Shown here: in pieces, positions 19,845-28,925 of the stretch
How positions within the stretch are numbered: position 1 is the first letter of the stretch
Layout: the number at the start of each line of letters is the position of its first letter
Source: Phocaeicola paurosaccharolyticus JCM 15092
GTDB taxonomy: Bacteria > Bacteroidota > Bacteroidia > Bacteroidales > Bacteroidaceae
DNA: 64,000 nucleotides
Assembly (NCBI RefSeq): GCF_000613805.1
Contig: NZ_BAJR01000019.1
Location: 1-64,000, forward strand
Direction: 5' to 3'
The notes under the pieces: model-generated
Told to the model about the DNA's origin: nothing
The model's input: only the letters and a program-made list of their open reading frames with translations
Databases searched by the model: none
Position numbers and translations under genes: made by a program

Positions 19845-20105
19845 ATGTTGCATTGGGTGTATATTTTCGAAACCAAAGAGGGTGATCTTAAAATTGGCTT
19901 ATCAACCGATTTTAGAAAGAGTTGGTCTGATTTAAAGTCAGGTGAGATGATAGTGTATTTACGTGTTTTTAATGTAGCCTTTGATGCAGCAGCTCATAAA
20001 CATTTGTTAGATGATCTTTCTCAAAGTTCTGTAAAATTCTTAATCAACAAAGAGAAAGAAAAAACTAAAGTATTACTCCGCCATGCTCTATCACTAATAC
20101 AATAA
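19845..20105 (+). CDS. Small GIY-YIG-like/T5orf172-like domain protein (tentative)
   Basis: The 86-residue product resembles a minimal GIY-YIG fold: VYIFETKEGDLKIGLSTDF fits the pattern hYhh...G..KIG.S.d, followed by an alpha-helix with Arg (FRKSW) and a later AAAHKHLLDDL helix. The position normally held by the catalytic Glu is His or Ala here, so nuclease activity is doubtful. It sits 34 bases after a good promoter box and 187 bases before the first fimbrillin gene, on the same strand. It may be a small regulator of the locus, but nothing in the sequence proves this. The family match is a pattern impression only. Confidence 0.45.
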   Translation: MLHWVYIFETKEGDLKIGLSTDFRKSWSDLKSGEMIVYLRVFNVAFDAAAHKHLLDDLSQSSVKFLINKEKEKTKVLLRHALSLIQ

Positions 20106-20292
20106 ATCACCCAAAGAGAAACATGACAAATCTATACGCTTTCAATGAAATTTATGGCCTCACATTTTCTGCTGTTGGCTATTATCAAGGAAACATTTAC
20201 ATCATGTGTTTCTGATAAAGAAGAGATTATAAGTTGAATTCAGAAATAATAAATAAGCCTGTGATAACTAAGTCATTTAAATATAGAAACAA

Positions 20293-21906
20293 ATGAAAAA
20301 TTGTAGAAGTATCTCCGCGGTGTTTGCAATAACAGCACTACTCACCGCATGTTCCAACAACGAAAACGAACCAAGTGCGTTCGAAAATCGTAATCCGTTA
20401 AAAATTACGGCTAATATTCCTCGTTCGCGTGCTGTCAACAATGATTGGCAGCAGAATGATGCTATTGGCCTTGTACTATTTGATGCTGGTACAACAAATC
20501 CTTGCGATGGCAAGGTTAACTACTGCTATGTGACCGCAGATGGTAGCGGTACATTTAATGCGAAAGATGATGCCAGCAAAGCATATTTGCCTACTGGTAG
20601 TAAATCTACAGACCTTTTGGCTTATTATCCACAGACATCTGCTGTAACTCCAAACAATCTTATCGTACCTGTAGATGTTACTACACAGACTAATTTGCCT
20701 GCAATAGACTTGATGGTAGCTGATAAAGTTACAGGACTGACTGCACAAAACAGTACAGCATCTCTATCATTTAGTCATAAACTTTGCAAATTGGTATTGA
20801 AAGTTCAGAAAGATGATAGCTCAGCAGATGTTGACCTTTCAAATGCTACAGCAGTAATTAAAGGAACAAAGACAAAAGCTTCATGGAATCTTGCTAATGC
20901 CGAACTGAGCCAGTCTGGAGATGCTGCTGATATTGCATTGTCTATGACGCCTGATGGTACCCAATCTACAGCTATTGTATTACCAACTGATGCCGGAAGT
21001 GGGGTATCTATTACACTTACAACAAAAAATGGGTCGGCTTTTACTGCTTCGCTCGATCCTTCTCTTGCACTTGTTGCAGGAACTGTAAATACATATACAA
21101 TGACGCTTCATCGTTATTCAGCTGCTATAACAGCTACCATTACTCCATGGCAAACAGGTGTAGAAACAGGTGGCACATCAACACTTGATGTAGTTTCAGG
21201 AGGGAACGTGGTATTGCCTGCTGATACAGAAGGTCAATTTTATGTATATACCGTTGATGGAGCCAATTTAGGCCTTTACAACTGGAATAAAACAACATTA
21301 TCAGCGACAACCCCAATCTATTGGGAGCAACTGTCTGAAGCTGCACACACATTTGGTGCAACATTCGTTCCTACTGTACCAGTAGTTGCAGGAAGCAATT
21401 TCGAAAAGGATTATCTCATTTCTATTGCTAACAATGTTTCTTTTGGTGGAATGGTGAAGTTTGAAATGAAACATGCCATGGCCGATTTTGCTATCATGCT
21501 GACTTCAAAGAATGCTGAAGGTGATGTTACAACCTCAAATCTATTTACAGAAGCAGAACTGAAAGCAGCGACCGTAACATTCGTTTCTTCAATGGAAAGC
21601 AAGTTTGATAGCAATAAAGGAAGTTTGTCTTTTGTTGCTTCAGTACCTGTACGCACCATTACATTACCTCTTAATGATGCTTCTCAGATTAAATTCAGAT
21701 GTATGATAGCTCCACAAACAATAACATCCTTGGTTATTACCCTTGGTGGGAAGACTTATACATTTAAGAAAGACCTTGAACTCAAAGCCGGAAATACCAA
21801 TACACTAACATTGAATATTTTGAAAAGTACAACTGGATTAGATGTAACATTAGCAGGCTGGAGCAACACAGAGCTTGGCAATGCAAGTGTTGGTATTGAT
21901 GATTAA
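20293..21906 (+). CDS. Fimbrillin-family surface lipoprotein, two tandem domains
   Basis: The 537-residue lipoprotein (lipobox LLTAC at about residues 16-20) contains two copies of the Mfa-like fimbrillin domain. Each has the run "LSFSHKLCKLVLKV" or "FEMKHAMADFAIML", then ATV strands, then a closing W (ITPWQTG, LAGWSN). Such proteins are exported, lipidated, cleaved at an Arg by a gingipain-like protease in the Porphyromonas paradigm, and polymerised into pili; NIPRSRAV near residue 43 could supply that Arg. It opens a run of nine same-strand lipoprotein genes with gaps of 16 to 105 bases. Whether it polymerises or coats the surface as a monomer is unknown. Confidence 0.82.
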   Translation: MKNCRSISAVFAITALLTACSNNENEPSAFENRNPLKITANIPRSRAVNNDWQQNDAIGLVLFDAGTTNPCDGKVNYCYVTADGSGTFNAKDDASKAYLPTGSKSTDLLAYYPQTSAVTPNNLIVPVDVTTQTNLPAIDLMVADKVTGLTAQNSTASLSFSHKLCKLVLKVQKDDSSADVDLSNATAVIKGTKTKASWNLANAELSQSGDAADIALSMTPDGTQSTAIVLPTDAGSGVSITLTTKNGSAFTASLDPSLALVAGTVNTYTMTLHRYSAAITATITPWQTGVETGGTSTLDVVSGGNVVLPADTEGQFYVYTVDGANLGLYNWNKTTLSATTPIYWEQLSEAAHTFGATFVPTVPVVAGSNFEKDYLISIANNVSFGGMVKFEMKHAMADFAIMLTSKNAEGDVTTSNLFTEAELKAATVTFVSSMESKFDSNKGSLSFVASVPVRTITLPLNDASQIKFRCMIAPQTITSLVITLGGKTYTFKKDLELKAGNTNTLTLNILKSTTGLDVTLAGWSNTELGNASVGIDD

Positions 21907-21939
21907 GAATAAATGAATACTATAATAATTATATAAATA

Positions 21940-24363
21940 ATGAAATCAATTATAAAACTATTTGTTGTCACAACAATGATTAGCCTTTGTGCCTCATGCA
22001 GCAACGATGAAACAGTAAATGGTGATAATAGTAACTGTGTACAATTCAGCGCATCTGTTGAATATGACACCAAAACACGTTCTGTAGAAAGTACTCCTTA
22101 TACAGGAACACTTACTCTTTGGAACGGTTCTGTAAAAGGTGGTGTAAGTGCGGATTATACATACAGCAACAATACATGGAGTGCAAATCCTCCACTTTTC
22201 TGGGATAATTTGTCTTCAGACGGTAGTGGACTTTATACTTTCTATGCTACAGCAAACCACTCTACATTGAATGAAGGAGCCACCGATGGAGTTGTTGCTG
22301 CCGATCAAAGTGCAAACGATGGTTATGCCAAAGCCGATTTGCTTGCAGCATATGCAGAAAGCACAAAGCGCAACCAAACATTAAGTTTTAATTTGAAGCA
22401 TCTCATGGCACAGTTCACTGTAGTGTTGAATAATTCAACAGATGCTAATGCTGCTTTTACTGCTGATCAACTTCATGGTGCAACAGTTGCGGCAAAGTCT
22501 TTGCATGCAGATTATACAGCAACATGGGGAGCTACTGCCAGCATAACATCCGGTACAGCTGCCGATAAACTAACAGACATTACCCTCTGTCCTGATGCTG
22601 CAAATGCATCTGCATCAACTGGCCTTATTTACCGTGCTATTGTACCTGCCGGTCAAACATTGGGCAACGTGCAAATAAATATTGATGGCAAACCTTATAC
22701 TATTAATATAAATCACGCCATCAATGCCGGAGAAAACACCGTGCAAACACTCAATGTAGCGAAGACAGGTATATCTCTTGGCGCAGTAAGTGTAACCAAC
22801 TGGGTGGAAAACAACCTTGGCGATGCAGCTCTTGCTATCAACATTGCCGGCACTAACAGTGGAACAGATGCTACTCTTTTTACTGATATGAGTATATGGA
22901 AACGTGGAAGTTCAGTTGAAAGCGATAAGCAAAATGCTCTTATATATAAAAAGGCAGCAGGAGTGTGGGCTTTTGATGCTGCAAGCAATAGCGGTAAAGC
23001 ACCTTTTTATTTAGATGACGTTGTGGCTTCCGACCAGTTCTATGCATCAGCAGTAAATAGAGATGTTAACGGAAATCCAATATCTGATGCACAAACCAAT
23101 CTTTTAGATGGCTTGATTGCCAGACCTGCTTCTGTGAGCCATACCACCGGTGGGGCACTTAACTTAGAGTTCCATCATGCCTTTGCACAGCTTACAGTAG
23201 TTGTAAAAGCAGGAAGTTCTTTACCTGTGTCTATTTCACTTATCGGAGCTAAAATCACTACTCCAAGTATGATTCAAAATGCATCAACTGCTTTGTACAA
23301 TGCCGACGGTAGCCTTTCATTAGTTGCAAGTGGTACTGCTTCACCATATAACCTTGTTACAACTTATGATGCTGCAAAGAGTCAGGCCGAGCTTACTGCT
23401 ATTGTTGTTCCCCAAAAACTTGTTGCCGGAAGTAAGTTTACTGTTACTCTTGCTAATGGCAATGCTTACACTGCTACACTTGATAACGAAGTAAATTTGA
23501 ATTCAGCACAAAACAATGCCCTTACACTGACAGTTAACCCAACTGCAGCAAAGATAGCAGCCGTAACAGTGGCCGACTGGGGTACAGGTGCCGATGCAGC
23601 AGCTGATGCAACTCTTGATGGTGTAACCATTTCTGCTGAAACACTGAACGGTATTTCTGAAGATGGAGGCTTAGCTGTCTCTGTTATTAATGGCGAGAGT
23701 GGTTATCTTACAGGTCTTTACCCAATTGTTTATACAAGTGGTGTAGCAAGTGTAAATACAGCTTCGACTAATTATACCCCTATACTTTGGGATGAAATGC
23801 CACAGTACTCTGCTGGAGCTACTTTAAACAGTTACTCTTATAAAGCACTTTTTGTCCCAGCAAACAGTGTGTCAGGCAACCAGGATAGGGATTACCTGCA
23901 AACAGAAGGAGCTACAGCTGCTACTCCTTGGGGTATAACTCCTTCATTTACATTGAAACATGCTATGGGTAAACTCGTAGTGAAGTTACAGAGTGACGGT
24001 ACTTATACTGCAGATCAGCTGAAAGCAGCTACACTAACTTTCACTTCGGCTAAATATGTATATGGGTATTCCGATGCGGAACTTACTTATGAAAACGCTT
24101 CCCGCACCATCACCATGAGCAATGCCAGCGGTACAGCAGATGCTTTGGGTACTTACACTGCCATTGTGTGTCCGCAGAGCATTACCGGCATTAAACTGGT
24201 AATAGCAGGAAAAACCTTCAATTTAACCACAAACATTGCTCTTGCTACAGGAAGCATCCATACACTTACTGCCTCTGTAAACAAGTCGGTAGTGAAGATT
24301 GGTACTGTTAATGTGAACGATTGGGGGGAAGGTGGCTCCTCTACGGGCAGTTTCCAATACTAA
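21940..24363 (+). CDS. Fimbrillin-family surface lipoprotein, three tandem domains
   Basis: The 807-residue lipoprotein (lipobox LCASC) has three repeats of the same fimbrillin module as the preceding gene. Each repeat carries LSFNLKHLMAQFTVVL, LEFHHAFAQLTVVV or FTLKHAMGKLVVKL, and closes with VTNWVEN, VADWGTG or VNDWGEG. Domain closing W-containing strands fall near residues 295, 550 and 798. It lies 33 bases after its neighbour. Multi-domain fimbrillins of this kind are better suited to a long surface rod or adhesin than to a single pilin subunit. The role is inferred. Confidence 0.82.
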   Translation: MKSIIKLFVVTTMISLCASCSNDETVNGDNSNCVQFSASVEYDTKTRSVESTPYTGTLTLWNGSVKGGVSADYTYSNNTWSANPPLFWDNLSSDGSGLYTFYATANHSTLNEGATDGVVAADQSANDGYAKADLLAAYAESTKRNQTLSFNLKHLMAQFTVVLNNSTDANAAFTADQLHGATVAAKSLHADYTATWGATASITSGTAADKLTDITLCPDAANASASTGLIYRAIVPAGQTLGNVQINIDGKPYTININHAINAGENTVQTLNVAKTGISLGAVSVTNWVENNLGDAALAINIAGTNSGTDATLFTDMSIWKRGSSVESDKQNALIYKKAAGVWAFDAASNSGKAPFYLDDVVASDQFYASAVNRDVNGNPISDAQTNLLDGLIARPASVSHTTGGALNLEFHHAFAQLTVVVKAGSSLPVSISLIGAKITTPSMIQNASTALYNADGSLSLVASGTASPYNLVTTYDAAKSQAELTAIVVPQKLVAGSKFTVTLANGNAYTATLDNEVNLNSAQNNALTLTVNPTAAKIAAVTVADWGTGADAAADATLDGVTISAETLNGISEDGGLAVSVINGESGYLTGLYPIVYTSGVASVNTASTNYTPILWDEMPQYSAGATLNSYSYKALFVPANSVSGNQDRDYLQTEGATAATPWGITPSFTLKHAMGKLVVKLQSDGTYTADQLKAATLTFTSAKYVYGYSDAELTYENASRTITMSNASGTADALGTYTAIVCPQSITGIKLVIAGKTFNLTTNIALATGSIHTLTASVNKSVVKIGTVNVNDWGEGGSSTGSFQY

Positions 24364-24402
24364 TTTGTAATGCACGCATAGAATATAAAATAGAAATAAG
24401 AT

Positions 24403-25638
24403 ATGAACATTCATATAAAATCAAAATATCCGGTTGCAGCACGTAGCATATTTACTATGCTGGCTGTAGCTGTGTTGCTGGTGCTGCCTACGGGTTGCAC
24501 TAACGACAGCGAGCTTACAAATAGTGAAGGGCAGAGCACTCTCACTGTTCTTGGCTCCATCAATTTAAAGACCTCTGTCAGTACTACCCCAGCGGCAAGC
24601 ACCAAGTCAGTAACAACACGTGCATTGGCTCCTATTTATAGTTACTACATGGTAGAAGTCAGCTTTGATGGGCATGATGGCAGTACTACTGATAAGCCCA
24701 TTTCCGTGGGATATTACCGCACTTTAGTTGAAACGAGTTTAGCCACACTTACAGATTTATCTGTAGGTAAAGGTACTATTACCGACTTGAATTTGTCGCC
24801 CATATCCGTAGCCGATCTTGCCACCGTGGGCATTACCCCTGTGGGAACAAAGTCTGACGGTTCGCTGTTTGTGCCGGCTTCTGGTGAGTTTAACATGCGT
24901 ATTCATGGTTTACCAATGGAGTTTAACGGTGCTCTTCCAGCAAACATGAATGCTCTGTTGCAAGGTACTGAATATGATAGTGCTGATCTTTATACCTTCT
25001 GGACGGGAAAGGCAAAAATGAACGGCGCAAGCCTTATTGCTACAGCCGACCTTGCTGCTGCCGATGGAGCAGCACCGGCCAATGGTGCTATCCTGTTGCG
25101 CTATCCTTATGCAAGGGTAAACTTCAATGTTATCGGTGCTTATGGAGAGGCCACAGCTGCACAGCCATATTTGGCTAGTGACGAGTTCTTTGTATCTTCT
25201 TCTTTGGTTAAATATCCTGATCCAAAATGGTGTAGTATTCTTCAAACTGCCAGTACATCTGCTTTTCAATCTCCATGGTTTCTGAAAGAATTTGTAGACA
25301 ATATTTCATGGACTAATACAGAAAACAGGGTGATTTACGGCTTATTCGTTTCTCAGGCAAACAAAGAGAGCATAGCTGCCAACGGTGCCAGCTTTAAAGA
25401 AGGACAAACGCTTTTTACCTTTAGGGGGCAGAAGACAGATGCTTACAATGGTAAAACCTACAATATTGTAGTACCCACAGGCGGAATTACCTTTTGGGCA
25501 GGTCACATTTACACTTACACTATCCGTCTTACAGAGAGCAAGGCAGTTATAGAGAGTGTTACAGTTAGTGGATTTACTAGCGAAGGAGATTATAACATTG
25601 ACCTCAACGGAGATGTAACCGGTGGTAATAAAAAGTAA
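24403..25638 (+). CDS. Fimbrillin-like surface lipoprotein
   Basis: The 411-residue protein begins with a membrane signal (SIFTMLAVAVLLVLPTGC) and lipobox PTGC. The middle part is a Ser/Thr/Ala-rich beta-structured region with the late motif GHIYTYTIRLTESKAVIESV and a closing VSGFTSEGDYNIDLNG, which is how fimbrillin domains end. An Arg in KSVTTRALAP near residue 72 is a possible maturation site. It lies 39 bases after the three-domain protein. The sequence is divergent from its neighbours and could be a tip or accessory subunit. Confidence 0.72.
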   Translation: MNIHIKSKYPVAARSIFTMLAVAVLLVLPTGCTNDSELTNSEGQSTLTVLGSINLKTSVSTTPAASTKSVTTRALAPIYSYYMVEVSFDGHDGSTTDKPISVGYYRTLVETSLATLTDLSVGKGTITDLNLSPISVADLATVGITPVGTKSDGSLFVPASGEFNMRIHGLPMEFNGALPANMNALLQGTEYDSADLYTFWTGKAKMNGASLIATADLAAADGAAPANGAILLRYPYARVNFNVIGAYGEATAAQPYLASDEFFVSSSLVKYPDPKWCSILQTASTSAFQSPWFLKEFVDNISWTNTENRVIYGLFVSQANKESIAANGASFKEGQTLFTFRGQKTDAYNGKTYNIVVPTGGITFWAGHIYTYTIRLTESKAVIESVTVSGFTSEGDYNIDLNGDVTGGNKK

Positions 25639-25675
25639 AATGTGAAGAGTAAAAAATAAATAAAAGAATATATAT

Positions 25676-26818
25676 ATGAAAGCAACATATAATAAGTTTA
25701 ATACTTCGGTAAGCCGAAAGAAAAGCTTTTTACGCTTTTCATGCTGTTCTTCACTAGCAGCCGTTGCCATACTGGCAATACTGGCAACTTCCTGCCAGAA
25801 TGACGATGCAACTGCGCCCGCTACGGGAGGCACACCGCTAGTCATAGGTAAGTTGAATGTACAGGGAACATGTAATGACGCTAATGTAGGTACTCGTGCC
25901 TACAACGGCGATAGTTATACCGCATGGCAATGGGGGGAAGGCGAGGAAATTATAGTGAAAGCTATTAATGGAACGGAGCGTATTTCCTATTCATCTACCT
26001 ACATGCTGGGTGGTGATGGTAGCTGGGTGGTGAAACCCGGTTCCACTCTCAGATTTGACGACAACGGTCCTAACACCTACCCCGAAGCCATTTATACCCA
26101 GGATATAGACGGAGGAGATTACAAATTCACAATCAATAGCTATGGAGGTACTGCCAAAAGTACGCTTGGAGAAGAAGAAGGTTTTTCAGATGCTCCGTTC
26201 TATACAGATCAAAGCACAAAGACCCGTTATCAGGGTACGGATTACCTTTTTGGCACTGCAACGCTGGGAGCAGACCATGCACTTACTGCTACGCTGCTTC
26301 ACTAGAGTGTAGATGTAGCCATCATTGTAAAACGTGGTATAGGCTGGGGCAGTACAGAAGAGGATGCTCGCACAGCTTTCCTTACCCATATTACAGACAA
26401 GGCTGTGCCTAAAATACCAACAAGCTATGATCAGTACGCTGTTACTCCTTTCTGCTCATACAAAAATGGTGATGAAGCTGTTTACCGTGCACATATCCCT
26501 GTAAGTTATTTCCATAAAGGAACTGCTAGTTGCGGTACTCAAACCACTACGATAGCTGGCGTAACATATAGTTACATCAACGGTACACTGACCAATGCAC
26601 AGATCTTGAAGTTAACACATGTAACAGGTGCAGATCTTACTGCTACATACAACTTAACCTCGGATGCCACAAGCGGCATAATGCAAGGTAAGCGCCTAAC
26701 CATAACCATTACTTACGATAACATCGCAGGACTTTCTACGCATGGTGTCACTATTGGTAACTGGACTACCGTAAACGGTGGAGAAATGGATGGTAACTAT
26801 ATAGGTACAGCTAGTTAG
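25676..26818 (+). pseudogene. Fimbrillin-like lipoprotein interrupted by a TAG stop
   Basis: One reading frame of about 380 codons is split only by TAG at 26303-26305. Upstream it encodes a lipoprotein (ILATSCQND), ending HALTATLLH. Downstream it continues in the same frame with SVDVAIIVKRGIGWGST and the fimbrillin closing region GVTIGNWTTVNGGEMDGNY. The frame and reading sense are intact on both sides, so a single substitution from AAG or CAG explains the stop. The truncated product would lack the C-terminal half of the fold. Suppression is possible but there is no sign of it elsewhere in the window. Confidence 0.78.
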
Positions 26819-26848
26819 TGAGAAACTAAATTATAAATTAGAAATAGA

Positions 26849-28909
26849 ATGAATACAATAAAGAATAATATAAAAAAGTGCACTTCATTTGCCAATGTGG
26901 CGTGTGTTGCGCTGCTTGCCGGCATAATGACGGCTTGTGCAGACGATAGCACAGCAATTGACGACGCTGTTAACGGAGGACGCATACTCGCAGCGCAGGT
27001 TGCGGGTGTAAGCATACAGGGTGACTGTATTGATGGGGTAGCTGCAAGAAGTGTAGCAAGCCGTGCAGACGCCATTCCCCAACCAAACAAAGTAATTACA
27101 GATTTTGAAGAGGGAGATGTGTTCTATTTTGAATATCGCAATAGCGTAGAAAATGAACCCACTGCTTATGTAAAAAAGCAGGCAGACGGTTCTTGGAATA
27201 CATATAGTGACTATGAAGGAACAACTCCTCATACGGTTTATCTAGATGCGCAAAGTGAGAGTACTTCTTATCCTGCTGAATACCAAGGATTCACAGGTAC
27301 TTTGCCTGCAGGGCAGACAGAGCTTACAGCAGGCTTTAGTACTAACATTGTAGAAGGTTGTTATTACACTGCTGCCCCAAGTGGTAGCACTCATGGTACA
27401 TTGGTCTGTTATGATGCTCTTCATAGCACAGGTAGCACATCAATTGTTACTGATGGCAATAAGCGTACATGCAAACTGACATATGCTTTCACTCACCTAA
27501 ATTATCTTTTAACGCTCAATGTGGCTAAGACTGCCGAAAGCACCCTTTCTGAGGTTACATCAGTAACATGTACAGTAAGAGTTAAAAATGGTAGTGGCGT
27601 ATATGAATATTATGACATAGAGGCTACTTCTACAGGGGCTACTGCTACTACAGATGGTATAAATGCACCGCAGTGGCATGTTATATTACCTCCCTATACC
27701 GATCTGTTTGAATTTTTCCTTACTTCAATCAAAGTAAAAGGACAACTTGCCAATGGCTCTGAATGGAACTACACAGCAGACCTCGAAAAGGCAGGTACAG
27801 CTTTTGCAACCACAAGAGGTTATAGTCGTACAGCCACACTTACAGTGGACGATCGTGCCACACTTACCCTTGGCGCTGCAATAGATAGTTGGACAAGTGT
27901 AGATGGCGGCAACTCTTCCATATCACACCCAGGCATACGCACAGCAGCAGATCTTGTTGCCTTCCGTGATGAGTGGAATACCAATGGTGCAGCAGGCAAT
28001 TACTCCAACTGGACACTTTCAGGTGGTGCACCTACAGCTGCTAACCCCGTGGTACTGGCAAATGATATCGACCTACAGTCAGTTTGTAGTGAGTCTCTAG
28101 CAAAAAGCTGGACACCGATAGGTACTTCCACAATGCCTTTTACCTGTGGATTCAACGGATTAGGGCACACCATTAAAAATATGTATATCAATCAAACTTT
28201 GGCTGATAATGGAAATTATGGTCTCTTTGGTTTTGCAGAAGGAGCCTATATTGAAAATGTAACACTCGATAAACCTGTAGTAAAAGCAATAACTGGAAAT
28301 GTTGGTGCACTTATTGGTCTGGGAGGAATATGTAAGTTTATTGCTTGCACAGTTTCTAACCCTACTATTGCTCTTCAGGGTGACGGCACTAATGTCGGAA
28401 ACATTGGTGGTATAGTTGGTAGTAATAATGGTGGCTGCATTGCAGTGTGTCGAGTTATAGGTACTACATCTATTACCGGAGTTTCGCTTGATGAATCTGC
28501 TACTGGTGGTATAGTAGGTGTAAACACAGGTACCGAGGGATATGTCTTCGCTTGTTATGCCAATGTGAGTACATTAACAGGATCTGTCCGCTACACTGGT
28601 AGTATAGTGGGACTTAACATGGGGAATGTGTTCACTTGCATTGGTAACTCGGCTACCATTTTGGTTGTGGGTACCTCCACTGCAGGTAATATATCGAATT
28701 TAATCAACATTACAGGTACAGATTTCAATTCCGTTGTAGGTACTTACAGCACTAGTTATACCAGCTGGGCTGATGCCAAAACACTCAATGCTGTCATTGG
28801 AGTGTATAATCCTTCGTGGTTAAATGATCCTGTCCGTTACATATTCCAGACAAGTACCGACGGATTGCCACAGGCAGTTAGAAACTACGATTTACAATTA
28901 ACCTATTAA
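26849..28909 (+). CDS. Fimbrillin-like lipoprotein with C-terminal GLUG repeats
   Basis: The 686-residue protein has lipobox MTAC near residue 31, an N-terminal fimbrillin-like domain (to about residue 350, closing with IDSWTSVDGGN) and a C-terminal region of GLUG-type beta-helix repeats. The repeat region starts FNGLGHTIKNMYINQTL, followed by GLFGFAEGAYIENVTLD, NIGGIVGSNNGGCIAVC, TGGIVGVNTGTEGYVFACYA and TGSIVGLNMGNVFTCIGN. GLUG repeats form right-handed beta-helices in cell-surface adhesins and carbohydrate-associated proteins. It lies 30 bases after the interrupted gene. The same architecture recurs at 34586-36805. Confidence 0.8.
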   Translation: MNTIKNNIKKCTSFANVACVALLAGIMTACADDSTAIDDAVNGGRILAAQVAGVSIQGDCIDGVAARSVASRADAIPQPNKVITDFEEGDVFYFEYRNSVENEPTAYVKKQADGSWNTYSDYEGTTPHTVYLDAQSESTSYPAEYQGFTGTLPAGQTELTAGFSTNIVEGCYYTAAPSGSTHGTLVCYDALHSTGSTSIVTDGNKRTCKLTYAFTHLNYLLTLNVAKTAESTLSEVTSVTCTVRVKNGSGVYEYYDIEATSTGATATTDGINAPQWHVILPPYTDLFEFFLTSIKVKGQLANGSEWNYTADLEKAGTAFATTRGYSRTATLTVDDRATLTLGAAIDSWTSVDGGNSSISHPGIRTAADLVAFRDEWNTNGAAGNYSNWTLSGGAPTAANPVVLANDIDLQSVCSESLAKSWTPIGTSTMPFTCGFNGLGHTIKNMYINQTLADNGNYGLFGFAEGAYIENVTLDKPVVKAITGNVGALIGLGGICKFIACTVSNPTIALQGDGTNVGNIGGIVGSNNGGCIAVCRVIGTTSITGVSLDESATGGIVGVNTGTEGYVFACYANVSTLTGSVRYTGSIVGLNMGNVFTCIGNSATILVVGTSTAGNISNLINITGTDFNSVVGTYSTSYTSWADAKTLNAVIGVYNPSWLNDPVRYIFQTSTDGLPQAVRNYDLQLTY

Positions 28910-28925
28910 TCTAAGAACATATATA

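Noticed and set aside
26303-26305. TAG as recoded sense codon
   Set aside because: No other internal TAG in intact genes of the window and many genes appear to end normally; a simple nonsense change is enough.
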